NCBI RefSeq assembly: GCF_000373245.1
Contig: NZ_KB890738.1
Coordinates: 248,001-312,000 of the forward strand
Source: Echinicola pacifica DSM 19836
GTDB lineage: Bacteria > Bacteroidota > Bacteroidia > Cytophagales > Cyclobacteriaceae
Direction: 5' to 3'
DNA: 64,000 nucleotides
The stretch's first letter is position 1, and every line of letters begins with the position of its first letter. The notes under the pieces are model-generated. The model had not been told where the DNA came from and did not search any database. It saw only the letters and a program-made list of their open reading frames with translations. The translations under genes were made by a program, and so were the position numbers. This document shows positions 26,549-35,304 of the stretch, in pieces.

Positions 26549-26992
26549 ATGGACAAAATAGAAATTAAAAAAGCACTGATCGAGCTCGAAAAGAATAATT
26601 TGGATCATGCCTCCATGACTCATGAGGACTTTCTAAGTCAAAACCAATTGAAGCGTGATGATGTAATCGATTTTGATGATCGCTCTCATTATAAAGAAAG
26701 CGAAGGCCTCGCTAACAGCCTAGATCATCAGATTCACGAACATGAAGCGCATCTAAAAACATTGGAAAATATCCCCTTCACAGCGAGTACCGTGGTGGAG
26801 CCTGGGGCAGTGATTTGCCTGAATGATCGCCGGATGGTGGTGGCGGTAGCTAAGCCAAGTTTCATTTTGGGAGGGCATCATTATCTTCCCATCTCCACGG
26901 ATGCACCGATTTATAAACTATTAGAGGGAAAGAAAAAAGGAGATCGTTTTAGTTTTAACGGACGGGACTTTACTATTTCGGACATCTACTAG
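26549..26992 (+). CDS. GreA/GreB C-terminal-domain-like protein
   Basis: 147 residues. The N-terminal half is helical and acidic (SMTHEDFLSQNQLKRDDVIDFD in part; HEHEAHLKTLENI), like the coiled coil of Gre factors, and the C-terminal half resembles the GreA C-terminal FKBP-like domain: VVEPGAVICLNDRRMVVAVA, then YLPISTDAPIYKLLEGKKKGDRFSF. Gre factors rescue backtracked RNA polymerase; whether this shortened, divergent form does so is inference. It ends the small-gene run, 83 bases after the DM13 gene. Confidence 0.7.
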   Translation: MDKIEIKKALIELEKNNLDHASMTHEDFLSQNQLKRDDVIDFDDRSHYKESEGLANSLDHQIHEHEAHLKTLENIPFTASTVVEPGAVICLNDRRMVVAVAKPSFILGGHHYLPISTDAPIYKLLEGKKKGDRFSFNGRDFTISDIY

Positions 26993-27016
26993 CCCTGCAA
27001 AATATATAAAAGTAAA

Positions 27017-27060
27017 CCAGCTATAGCCCCAGGGTAATAAGGGGCTATAGCTGGCTTTTA
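27017..27060. terminator. Bidirectional terminator between the Gre-like and DEAD-box genes
   Basis: Long stem CCAGCTATAGCCCC / GGGGCTATAGCTGG with a 10-base loop and T-rich flanks on both strands. Confidence 0.82.
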
Positions 27061-27088
27061 ATGAGTATTAAGGATAGCAAAAAGGAAT

Positions 27089-28450
27089 TTATCGTTTTCC
27101 TCCTTTTTTCTTGAGCTGATTCCTGTTCTTTTTGGCTTTGCTATTTTTATTTCCACGCACTTTTTTCTTCTCAGGATTAAAGTGAGGGTTTTTATTTTTC
27201 CGCTCTTTTTTATCGTGAAAAGCCCCCTTATAATCGGGGTCATTTTTACGTTTTTGACCATCTATCTCTCGCTCATAGCCTTGCTTCTCAGCAAATGGGG
27301 TTTCGGTAATATCCACTTCCTTAGGGATAAAAGCCTCAGGAACCTCCATCCGAATGATTTCCTGAATCTTCTCGAAGTGATATACCTCCGCCGGGTTTAT
27401 GAAAGTAATGGCTTTACCTTCATGTTCCGCCCTTCCGGTACGTCCCACACGGTGCACATAATCTTCATAAATAAGAGGCACATCAAAATTCACCACATGA
27501 CTGACCATACTGATGTCCAGTCCTCGAGAGGCCACATCGGTGGCCACAAGGATCCGAACCTCCCCACTCTTAAAGTCATCCACGGAATTAATCCTGGTAT
27601 TCTGCCCTTTATTAGCATGAATCACCCGTATTTCCCCATGCTTCCTCCGCTCTAAGTAGAGGAAGACTTTCTCAGCTGTTTTCCGAGATTTGGTAAATAC
27701 GATGACCCTATTGATGGATTCATTCTGTAACAAATAATCCAGCAGGTTAATCTTAGTTTTTATATTCGGAACGTAATACTTGGTTTGGCTTACGGTATCG
27801 GCGGTGGTGGCCTGCAATGCAATCTCTATACGCTCAGGGAATTCCAAAAACTCCTGAGAGATTTTCTCCACTCGATCCGAGAAGGTGGCTGAGAAAAGCA
27901 TATTCTGACGCTTGACAGGAATCACCTCTAAGATCGAGCGGATCTGAGGCATGAAGCCCATATCCATCATCTTATCTGCCTCATCCAAGATCATGGTCTT
28001 AATATTACGAACGAAGATCTCGCCTTTACTATAAATCTCCAAAAATCTACCAGGAGTGGAGACGATTATATCAACGCCTTCTTGGATGATCTCAATTTGC
28101 GTCTTTGGGCCTAACCCTCCATAAAGAGCTACATAGCGGAGATCAGTATGTTTACCTAACTCTATTATGGCTTGTTCAATTTGAATCACAAGCTCTCTGG
28201 TGGGGGCCAGGATAAGCGCACGAGGATGATCTCCTTGTGCATATTTGACCTTCATCAATAAGGGAAGCACAAAGGCCGCGGTTTTACCTGTACCGGTCTG
28301 CGCGATGCCAAGGATATCATGCCCTGCCAAAGCCATGGGAATTGTTTTCTCCTGAATCGGAGTAGGCTTGGTATATCCCGCCTCTTTTACTGCTTCCAAC
28401 AGTTGTTTGTTCAATTTAAAATTCTCGAAAGTCTGCGGGCTATCGGACAT
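27089..28450 (-). CDS. DEAD-box RNA helicase (RhlE-like)
   Basis: 453 residues. ATP-dependent RNA remodelling enzyme. Visible motifs: Q motif TPIQEKTIPM, Walker A AQTGTGKTAA, PTRELVIQ, GG, STPGR, DEAD in ILDEADKMMD, SAT, then VIFTKSRKT, ARGLDI and HRVGRTGR in the second RecA domain. The C-terminal 90 residues are very basic (KKKVRGNKNSKAKKNRN and similar), an RNA-binding tail usual for this clade. Divergent from pyrC with a 64-base gap. Cold-shock or ribosome assembly roles are known for relatives. Confidence 0.9.
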   Translation of the reverse strand: MSDSPQTFENFKLNKQLLEAVKEAGYTKPTPIQEKTIPMALAGHDILGIAQTGTGKTAAFVLPLLMKVKYAQGDHPRALILAPTRELVIQIEQAIIELGKHTDLRYVALYGGLGPKTQIEIIQEGVDIIVSTPGRFLEIYSKGEIFVRNIKTMILDEADKMMDMGFMPQIRSILEVIPVKRQNMLFSATFSDRVEKISQEFLEFPERIEIALQATTADTVSQTKYYVPNIKTKINLLDYLLQNESINRVIVFTKSRKTAEKVFLYLERRKHGEIRVIHANKGQNTRINSVDDFKSGEVRILVATDVASRGLDISMVSHVVNFDVPLIYEDYVHRVGRTGRAEHEGKAITFINPAEVYHFEKIQEIIRMEVPEAFIPKEVDITETPFAEKQGYEREIDGQKRKNDPDYKGAFHDKKERKNKNPHFNPEKKKVRGNKNSKAKKNRNQLKKKGGKR

Positions 28451-28514
28451 GATTTATTATTTTTAGCTTCTAATACAATTTTAAGGAACTCAAGACTCCT
28501 TCAAACTCCAATAA

Positions 28515-29867
28515 ATGAAAGTTATGACGAAGCGTATTTTGATCACAGATGCAAATATAGTAAATGAAGGCAAGATTACCCGAGGCGATGTCTATATACA
28601 GGACGGGATGATTTTTTCCGCTGGGGCTGATCTCAAAAACTTCGAGGCTGATTTGACCATTGAGGCAAAGGGAAAATACCTATTCCCGGGCTTGATCGAT
28701 GACCAGGTACACTTTCGGGAGCCGGGTCTTACGCATAAAGCCGAAATCTATACAGAGGCAAAAGCGGCTGTTGCAGGTGGGGTGACCACATTTATGGAAA
28801 TGCCTAATACTGTACCACAGGCGACGACCTTAGAATTGCTAGAAGACAAGTACAAGATCGCTTCCGAAAAATCCCTAGCCAACTACTCCTTTTACCTGGG
28901 AGCGACCAATGACAACTTGGAAGAATTGCTCAAGGCTGACCCCTCAACAATTTGTGGGATCAAGGTTTTTCAGGGCTCCTCCACAGGCAATATGTTAGTG
29001 GATAACCCAGCTACGCTGGAAGGGATATTCGAGAAGTGCCATATGCTGATCGCCACTCATAGTGAGAATGACAGCATCATCAAGACCAATTTTGACAAAT
29101 ACTATAAGGAATACGGCGATGATATTCCGGTAAAATTCCATCCAAAAATCCGTTCGGCAGAGGCATGCTATGATGCCTCCAAGCGGGTGGTGGACCTCGC
29201 GAGGAAGCATGGTACTAAGCTTCACATCCTTCATATCAGCACTGCGAAGGAAGTATCGCTGTTTGACAACACCTTGCCACTTGAAGAAAAAAGAATCACA
29301 GCTGAGGCCTGTGTCCATCATCTATGGTTTTCTGAGGAGGATTATGAGGATAAGGGAACTTTGATCAAATGGAATCCTGCGGTAAAAACGGCTGATGACC
29401 GTGATGCCATCCTTCAGGGAGTCCTAGACGGGAATATAGATGTGATCGCCACCGACCATGCTCCGCACACCTTGGAAGAAAAGAGCAAGCCTTATACCCA
29501 AGCTCCCTCTGGCGGACCTTTGGTTCAGCATAGTTTGGTGGCCTTATTGGAGATGTACCATCAAGGCAAAATCACCTTGGAGCAGATCGTTGAAAAAGCC
29601 TGTCATAACGTGGCTATCTTATTTGAAATCGACAAGAGGGGCTTTATTCGCCCGGGATATCATGCAGATTTGGTACTGGTAGATTTGGATGATCCATGGG
29701 AAGTAAGCCGGGAGAATGTACTTTCTAAATGCGGCTGGTCGCCATTTGAAGGGCAGACCTTCCAGTCAAAAGTGAGCCATACAATTGTTTCCGGACACTT
29801 GGTGTACGAAAATGGTAAGTTTGACGAATCCCAAAAGGGGCAGAGACTTAAATTTTCCAGAAAATAA
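28515..29867 (+). CDS. pyrC: Dihydroorotase
   Basis: Converts carbamoyl-aspartate to dihydroorotate in pyrimidine synthesis. 450 residues, class I type. The expected H-x-H-x-R near the start reads D63-Q64-V-H66-F-R68, so the first metal His is Gln, which I believe is common in Bacteroidota dihydroorotases. The carbamylated Lys is at K150 (GIKVFQGSSTG), later His in HILHIS and TDHAPHT are present. The ATG at 28515 or the one at 28524 (preceded by GAAAG) can both serve as start. No other pyrimidine gene is adjacent. Confidence 0.9.
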   Translation: MKVMTKRILITDANIVNEGKITRGDVYIQDGMIFSAGADLKNFEADLTIEAKGKYLFPGLIDDQVHFREPGLTHKAEIYTEAKAAVAGGVTTFMEMPNTVPQATTLELLEDKYKIASEKSLANYSFYLGATNDNLEELLKADPSTICGIKVFQGSSTGNMLVDNPATLEGIFEKCHMLIATHSENDSIIKTNFDKYYKEYGDDIPVKFHPKIRSAEACYDASKRVVDLARKHGTKLHILHISTAKEVSLFDNTLPLEEKRITAEACVHHLWFSEEDYEDKGTLIKWNPAVKTADDRDAILQGVLDGNIDVIATDHAPHTLEEKSKPYTQAPSGGPLVQHSLVALLEMYHQGKITLEQIVEKACHNVAILFEIDKRGFIRPGYHADLVLVDLDDPWEVSRENVLSKCGWSPFEGQTFQSKVSHTIVSGHLVYENGKFDESQKGQRLKFSRK

Positions 29868-29880
29868 TTAGATCAAAGTA

Positions 29881-29911
29881 TTGTATATAAAAAATCAGTG
29901 TATTACATTTG
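29881..29911 (+). promoter_or_regulatory. Promoter of tRNA-His
   Basis: TTG (29881-29883), 20 bases, then TACATTTG (29904-29911), a full Bacteroidota promoter about 40 bases ahead of the tRNA. Confidence 0.75.
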
Positions 29912-29953
29912 CAATCCAATCAGGGATAAGACCTGATTAAATATAGATAAATG

Positions 29954-30027
29954 GTGGTTGTAGCTCAGTTGGTTAGAGCGCTGGTTTGTGGATCCAGAGG
30001 TCGTCGGTTCGAACCCGATCTTCCACC
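29954..30027 (+). tRNA. tRNA-His (GTG)
   Basis: Cloverleaf with anticodon GTG, D stem GCTC/GAGC, T loop TTCGAAC. As for other tRNA-His a G lies at position -1 (29953) opposite the C discriminator. Acceptor arms GTGGTTG and CTTCCAC leave U5-U68 and U6-U67 unpaired. CCA is not encoded. Confidence 0.93.
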
Positions 30028-30031
30028 CCCT

Positions 30032-30065
30032 AAGCCCCTCAATTTTTGAGGGGCTTTTATTTTTT
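30032..30065 (+). terminator. Terminator of tRNA-His
   Basis: Stem AAGCCCCTCA / TGAGGGGCTT, loop ATTTT, T-rich tail (TTATTTTTT). Confidence 0.9.
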
Positions 30066-30135
30066 CATCAATACCAAGTTTATAAAACGGCACATTATTT
30101 GTCAGAAAGATTCTATCATCAAAAATATTGTAGCA

Positions 30136-30285
30136 ATGTTTACATTATTCAAACAACGGGCAAGCATCCCCAAGACAAAGACAGTAAATTTGAAAGACAT
30201 TCAGCTGTACATGGCGAAATTCGAGGAGTCACTTAGGAATTTTGAGGAGGTTCAAAAGGAAAATATTAAAACTCTTACTCGATAA
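30136..30285 (+). CDS. Small hypothetical protein (49 aa)
   Basis: A 49-codon frame beginning with ATG 30136: basic N-terminal third, then a charged helical stretch (YMAKFEESLRNFEEVQKEN) with a plausible amphipathic or coiled-coil pattern. I chose the internal ATG because the longer frame runs back through the tRNA-His terminator. It sits between that terminator and the debranching-enzyme gene. No family recognised and no promoter box, so expression is uncertain. Confidence 0.4.
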   Translation: MFTLFKQRASIPKTKTVNLKDIQLYMAKFEESLRNFEEVQKENIKTLTR

Positions 30286-30419
30286 TAGTCCAAAATTCAT
30301 ATTAATGGTAAAAAGGTCATAATTTAGTGACCTTTATTTTTTTACAAACAGTTTTTCTTTTCGGAGTATTGGGGTATTTTTATAAGTCTCGTAAAAATAC
30401 TTTTAAACCACAATATTCC

Positions 30420-32336
30420 ATGAGCTACATCCACTTTGATAAGACGGAGTTAATCAACCTAAATTATTCACTGGAAAAAGAAACTATTCGCTCCAACCGG
30501 TCCGGATGCTACACCAGCACTACCATCATAGGATGTAATACCCGAAAATACCATGGATTGTTAGTGGCTCCTCAGCCACAAATCGATTCTCAGCTGCATG
30601 TACTCTTGTCCACCATCCATGAGACGGTGATCCAGAGAGGTGCAAGCTTTAACCTTGGCATTTGTAAATATCCTGGCAATTATTCCCCCAGAGGGCATAA
30701 ATATTTGGAAGATTATAGCTCCGAACCCATTCCTAACCTCATGTACCGCGTCGGCGGTGTAGTGCTTCAAAAAGAAATAATCTTGGATACTACCGCTGAT
30801 AGGATGATGATAAAGTACACGTTGGTCGATGCTCACTCTCCTACCAAGCTACGACTGAGTCCATTTTTGGCCTTTCGAGGCTATCATGATCTCTCAAAAG
30901 CCAATACCTACGTCAATAAAAGATACCTCCCCGTAGAACAAGGCGTGCAATTCAAACTTTATGACGCTTATTCCCCACTCTCCCTTCAACTATCCAAGAA
31001 GAATGAGTTTGTCCCTGCTCCCGACTGGTACTATAATATAGAGTATATCCGGGAAAAGGAGCGAGGCTATGAATACCTGGAAGACTTATACGTACCAGGC
31101 TACTTCGAGGTGGAGATCGAAAAAGGAGAATCCATTATCTTTTCGGCAGGACTTGAGGAAGCCACGGCTTCTTCACTTGAGAAGGCTTTTGACCGGGAGC
31201 TCAAGCGCCGAACGCCTAGAGATAATTTTGAAAACTGCCTTAAAAACTCTGCGGGGCAATTTATCAGCAAGCGAGGAGATGAAACCCGAGTCATTGCGGG
31301 ATTCCCATGGTTTGGATGGTGGGGAAGGGATACTTTTATCGCCTTACCTGGCCTGACCTTGACCCAAGGCAATAATGACACCTTCCTAGAAGTCATGAAT
31401 ACTATGTCTAAGGACATACGGGGAGCACTATTTCCTAATGTAGGAAGCGGTGTTGCCACCAATATGAATACCCTGGATGCTCCACTCTGGTATTTCTGGG
31501 CCTGGCAGCAATATGACAAATACACTGGTGACCGTAAAACTATCACTGAGCAATACCTTCCAAAACTACGAGGCATAATAGAAGGCTTGCTTGCTGGAAC
31601 TGAATTTAATATTAAGGTATTGGACAATGGGCTCCTATATGGCGGGCAGGACGGCATCGCATTGACCTGGATGGATGCAGTGACCACAGACGGTCCTGTC
31701 ACTCCACGTATCGGGTGTCCAGTAGAAATCAACGCACTTTGGTATAATGCGCTATGTTATTTTTATGAGCTCACAGAAGAGTCTTTTGCCAAAGAGCTGG
31801 CCGAAAAGGTCAAACATGCTTTTGTAGAAAACTTTTGGTCAAATGATAAAAAATACCTCGCAGACGTAGTAAACGACAGGCACAAGGACTGGTCGATTCG
31901 TCCGAATATGGTATTTGCCACCTCACTCCCCTACAGCCCCCTCAACGAAAATCAAAAAGCGGCAGTCTTAGAAGTTGTAAAGACAAACCTGCTTACCACC
32001 CGAGGATTACGCACACTTGCCCCGAGCAACGCTGCATACAAGGGCTATTATCAAGGAAATCAATACCAACGCGACAATGCCTATCATCAAGGAACGGTCT
32101 GGCCATGGCTGCTGGGTCACTTTGTAGAAGGATATCTTAAGATCCATGGGAAAAGCGGCAAGAACATGATCGAAAAGTTGATCAAGGGATTTGACGATAC
32201 CATGGCTCAATATGGCGTTGGAACCATCGCAGAAATCTACGATGGGGATCCGCCACACCGTCCCAAAGGGGCCATTTCACAAGCTTGGAGTATTGCGGAA
32301 TTGCTTCGCATTAAGGAATTAGTCAATCACTATTAA
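30420..32336 (+). CDS. Amylo-alpha-1,6-glucosidase / glycogen debranching enzyme
   Basis: About 638 residues starting at ATG 30420 (MSYIHFDKTELINLNYSLEKE), the family N-terminus; the 31 codons before it open with GTG and look spurious. The N-terminal GDE domain (RSGCYTSTTIIGCNTRKYHGLLV, in part) binds the branch end; the C-terminal (alpha/alpha)6 barrel carries GFPWFGWWGRDTFIALPG with the catalytic acid region and GTVWPWLLGHF near the end. It hydrolyses alpha-1,6 branches of glycogen. It begins a three-gene unit with a glycosyltransferase (11-base gap) and a GH57 enzyme. Confidence 0.9.
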   Translation: MSYIHFDKTELINLNYSLEKETIRSNRSGCYTSTTIIGCNTRKYHGLLVAPQPQIDSQLHVLLSTIHETVIQRGASFNLGICKYPGNYSPRGHKYLEDYSSEPIPNLMYRVGGVVLQKEIILDTTADRMMIKYTLVDAHSPTKLRLSPFLAFRGYHDLSKANTYVNKRYLPVEQGVQFKLYDAYSPLSLQLSKKNEFVPAPDWYYNIEYIREKERGYEYLEDLYVPGYFEVEIEKGESIIFSAGLEEATASSLEKAFDRELKRRTPRDNFENCLKNSAGQFISKRGDETRVIAGFPWFGWWGRDTFIALPGLTLTQGNNDTFLEVMNTMSKDIRGALFPNVGSGVATNMNTLDAPLWYFWAWQQYDKYTGDRKTITEQYLPKLRGIIEGLLAGTEFNIKVLDNGLLYGGQDGIALTWMDAVTTDGPVTPRIGCPVEINALWYNALCYFYELTEESFAKELAEKVKHAFVENFWSNDKKYLADVVNDRHKDWSIRPNMVFATSLPYSPLNENQKAAVLEVVKTNLLTTRGLRTLAPSNAAYKGYYQGNQYQRDNAYHQGTVWPWLLGHFVEGYLKIHGKSGKNMIEKLIKGFDDTMAQYGVGTIAEIYDGDPPHRPKGAISQAWSIAELLRIKELVNHY

Positions 32337-32347
32337 ATTTACTTTTT

Positions 32348-33637
32348 ATGAAGGTATTAATGTTTGGATGGGAATTTCCACCTCATATCTCTGGTGGATT
32401 AGGCACGGCTTGTTATGGCCTGTTGAAAGGGATGTCGCATTATGATCATGAAGTTATTTTTGTGGTTCCAAAACTCTGGGGCGATGAAGACCCATTGGCG
32501 GATTTTGTTAATGCCAGTGATATAGAAATAGATTACCGCGAAAAGCGGTTTAAAGAAATATGGAAAAACCTGACTTATCTGGAAATAAGCTCCTTCCTCG
32601 TTCCCTACCTGGGGCCAGAGGAATTTTCGAAGTTCACAGATAAATCACTGCACGACGGTACGGATGTAGATGAAAGCATCTTCGCCAATAAGTTTTCCTT
32701 CAGTGGAAAGTATGGTAAAGACCTTATCATGGAAGTTTCCCGCTATGCTTTAGTTGCGGGACAAATCGCTAAAAACAAGGAGCACGACATCATACATGCC
32801 CATGACTGGTTGTCCTTCCCAGCGGGAATTGCAGCGAAGCGCCTCAGTGGAAAACCACTGGTGGTACATGTGCATGCCACGGAATTTGATCGCTCTGGAG
32901 AAAGTGTCAATCAAAGAGTATATGATATCGAACGATCAGGAATGGAAGAGGCGGACCATATCATCGCCGTGAGCCACCTGACCAAAAAGACCATTGTCGC
33001 GCGATACGGTATTCCTGAGGAGAAGGTGACGGTGATTCATAATGCCGTGCTGGATACTAGCATCATCTCCAGCATTGCCACGAAGAAGGTACCTGAGAAG
33101 ATCGTTACTTTCTTAGGAAGAATCACCTTCCAAAAAGGACCGGAGTATTTTATAGAAGCCGCTAATAAAGTGCTGAAAATAGATGATAACGTCCGCTTCG
33201 TCATGGCGGGCTCTGGAGATTTGCTCAATAGGATGATTGACCGAGTGGCAGAACTCCGCATTGCCACCAAATTCCACTTCACCGGCTTCCTAAAAGGAGA
33301 CGATGTGGACCAGATGTTTGCGATCAGTGACGTCTATGTCATGCCTTCTGTCTCTGAGCCCTTTGGGATCTCACCGCTGGAAGCCGTGAGACATAATACC
33401 CCGGTGATCATCTCCAAACAATCCGGTGTATCTGAAGTATTAACCAATGCCATCAAAATAGATTTTTGGGATATTGACGCTATGGCAGACGCAATTTTTG
33501 CACTGTTGCATTATCAGGGCATTTCCACCATGTTTCGCCAATGCGGAAGTGAGGAGCTCAAGAAAATGAAATGGGAACACGTAGCTGAAAAAATCTTTGC
33601 CCTTTACGAAAAAACCTTAACTGTAACACAACCATGA
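32348..33637 (+). CDS. Glycosyltransferase (glycogen synthase-type, GT4/GT5)
   Basis: 429 residues with the GT-B fold. N-terminal MKVLMFGWEFPPHISGGLGTACYGL is the nucleotide-sugar-side signature of glycogen/starch synthases; the C-terminal domain has GRITFQKGPEYFIEA and the E-x7-E block SEPFGISPLEAVRHNTPVI. It lies between debranching enzyme and GH57, 11 bases after the first and overlapping the second by 4, an order conserved in many Bacteroidota. Likely elongates or starts alpha-glucan chains with an NDP-glucose donor; donor not determined. Confidence 0.88.
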   Translation: MKVLMFGWEFPPHISGGLGTACYGLLKGMSHYDHEVIFVVPKLWGDEDPLADFVNASDIEIDYREKRFKEIWKNLTYLEISSFLVPYLGPEEFSKFTDKSLHDGTDVDESIFANKFSFSGKYGKDLIMEVSRYALVAGQIAKNKEHDIIHAHDWLSFPAGIAAKRLSGKPLVVHVHATEFDRSGESVNQRVYDIERSGMEEADHIIAVSHLTKKTIVARYGIPEEKVTVIHNAVLDTSIISSIATKKVPEKIVTFLGRITFQKGPEYFIEAANKVLKIDDNVRFVMAGSGDLLNRMIDRVAELRIATKFHFTGFLKGDDVDQMFAISDVYVMPSVSEPFGISPLEAVRHNTPVIISKQSGVSEVLTNAIKIDFWDIDAMADAIFALLHYQGISTMFRQCGSEELKKMKWEHVAEKIFALYEKTLTVTQP

Positions 33638-34842
33638 GAACCATCTGTTTTTACTTCCAAGTACATCAACCTTATAGACTAAAACCATATAGATTCTTTG
33701 ACATAGGCGAGGACCACCATTATTGGGATGACTTTGCCAATAGGAGCATTATGAGAAAGGTAGCCGAAAAATGCTATCTCCCGATGAATGCCCTTTTACT
33801 GGAGCTTATCGAAAAATATCAGGGTAACTTTAAGGTTAGTTTTTCTCTCTCCGGGGTTTTTATGGACCAAATGGAGGAGTATGCTCCCGATGTCCTCGAG
33901 AGCTTCCAGAAGCTCGTGGCCACTGGCCATGCAGAACTTCTAAATGAAACTTACGCACACGCCCTGTCAGCCCTGAAAAGCAAGGAGGAGTTTCATGATA
34001 TGGTCCGTGCACAGCAGGAAAAAATCAAGAAACTATTTAATGGCTATACGCCAAAAGTATTCCGTAATACCGAGCTTATTTATTCTGATCAAATAGGAGA
34101 AATGGTCTCCGAATTAGGCTATGAAGCGATTTTGACGGAAGGTGCCAAGCATATCCTAGGCTGGAAAAGCCCTAACTATGTGTACTGCAACGCCATCGAA
34201 CCTAAACTTAAGGTATTGCTGAAAAACTTCCGTCTTAGTGATGATATCGCCTTTAGGTTCGGAGAAAAAGGCTGGGCTGACTGGCCTCTGACCACAGATA
34301 AATTTGTGGATTGGATCAATCAAATCCCTCAAGAAGAAGAGGTAATAAACCTATTTATGGATTATGAAACCTTCGGTGAGCACCAGTGGGCCGAAAGCGG
34401 AATATTTGAATTTATGCGTCACCTTCCTGAGGCCGTATTCCATCATTCCAATTTCACCTTCTCCACCCCATCTCAGGTAGTGGCAGAAGTACCTCCTGTA
34501 GGGAAAATCCACGTTCCAGTACCCATCTCATGGGCAGATGAAGAAAGGGATCTTACTGCCTGGCTAGGCAATGACCTCCAAGATGAAGCCTTTGACCGCC
34601 TCTATGAGCTAGAGCCTTTGGTAAGACAATCCCAGGATCCTCAGATCCAAAAAGATTGGAAATACTTGCAGACTAGTGATCACTTCTATTATATGTGTAC
34701 TAAGTTCTTCTCAGATGGAGATATCCACGCTTATTTTAGCCCGTACGAAAGCCCCTATGAAGCCTTCATAAACTATATGAATGTGCTTAGTGACTTTATG
34801 CTACGTCTGAAAAAAGAGCAAAAAAATATCGTATCTGAATAA
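33634..34842 (+). CDS. Glycoside hydrolase family 57 protein
   Basis: 402 residues, GH57 type: opening FYFQVHQPYRLKPYRFFDIG (first conserved motif HQP), NETYAHALSALKS, FRNTELIYSD (motif with the nucleophile Glu expected here), and DYETFGEHQW with the catalytic Asp. The GH57 family includes alpha-amylases and glycogen branching or 4-alpha-glucanotransferase enzymes. Its 4-base overlap with the glycosyltransferase gene shows coupling in glycogen metabolism. Precise action cannot be read from sequence. Ends at a strong terminator. Confidence 0.87.
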   Translation: MRTICFYFQVHQPYRLKPYRFFDIGEDHHYWDDFANRSIMRKVAEKCYLPMNALLLELIEKYQGNFKVSFSLSGVFMDQMEEYAPDVLESFQKLVATGHAELLNETYAHALSALKSKEEFHDMVRAQQEKIKKLFNGYTPKVFRNTELIYSDQIGEMVSELGYEAILTEGAKHILGWKSPNYVYCNAIEPKLKVLLKNFRLSDDIAFRFGEKGWADWPLTTDKFVDWINQIPQEEEVINLFMDYETFGEHQWAESGIFEFMRHLPEAVFHHSNFTFSTPSQVVAEVPPVGKIHVPVPISWADEERDLTAWLGNDLQDEAFDRLYELEPLVRQSQDPQIQKDWKYLQTSDHFYYMCTKFFSDGDIHAYFSPYESPYEAFINYMNVLSDFMLRLKKEQKNIVSE

Positions 34843-34864
34843 GATGCGGTAGCCAAATCAATAC

Positions 34865-34908
34865 ACCTTAACCGAAGAAGATCCCTTCTCTGGTTAAGGT
34901 TTTTTTTT
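34865..34908 (+). terminator. Terminator of the glycogen operon
   Basis: Stem ACCTTAACC / GGTTAAGGT with an inner GAAG/CTTC pair, then nine T. Confidence 0.9.
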
Positions 34909-35270
34909 AGCCCTCCGGAAATGCCCAAAAACCTTATCGGAAGGATATTAATTTTTATTCCAAATGGCTTATCGATCCATAGCCGCCATTATTTTTGTCC
35001 GCAGCCTGTACGGTGATAGCTAATGCTATTGACACTAACTCAAATACTACAATATGACCTGTGGAAACCTAGCTTACAGGCAGGGTAATCGGAGCAAGCC
35101 CTAACCTTTAGCGAAACAGTATCGGGAGGAGTCGATCAAAATCCATCAATGATGAGTGTGAAATTCAGAGGAGAAAAAAACAGTCGATGGGTGGATAAAA
35201 TCATCATTCAAGCTTAATCCGCAGGTCTAATTTCCGTGCTCGGAATCCTATACAGCTACCGCTATAGTAT
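34909..35270. other. Non-coding gap with several small hairpins
   Basis: About 360 bases. Between 35010 and 35105 three short inverted repeats follow one another: ATAGC-TAAT-GCTAT, CCTGT-(13)-ACAGG, AGGG-(13)-CCCT. No gene is credible here. It may be a structured RNA or a decayed element. Confidence 0.4.
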
Positions 35271-35297
35271 AATAAAAGAGCCGACTTTCGCCGGCTC
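35271..35297 (-). terminator. Terminator of clpB
   Basis: Read on minus: stem GAGCCGG/ TCGGCTC around GCGAAAG, then TTTTATT, 8 bases past the clpB stop. Confidence 0.82.
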
Positions 35298-35304
35298 CTG
35301 TGAT

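Noticed and set aside
30327-30419. GTG-started N-terminal extension of the debranching enzyme
   Set aside because: The family begins at the ATG at 30420; the extension would add an unusual hydrophobic stretch.
34985-35110. Group II intron or riboswitch
   Set aside because: I could not match a domain V or a known riboswitch core; only short hairpins are visible.
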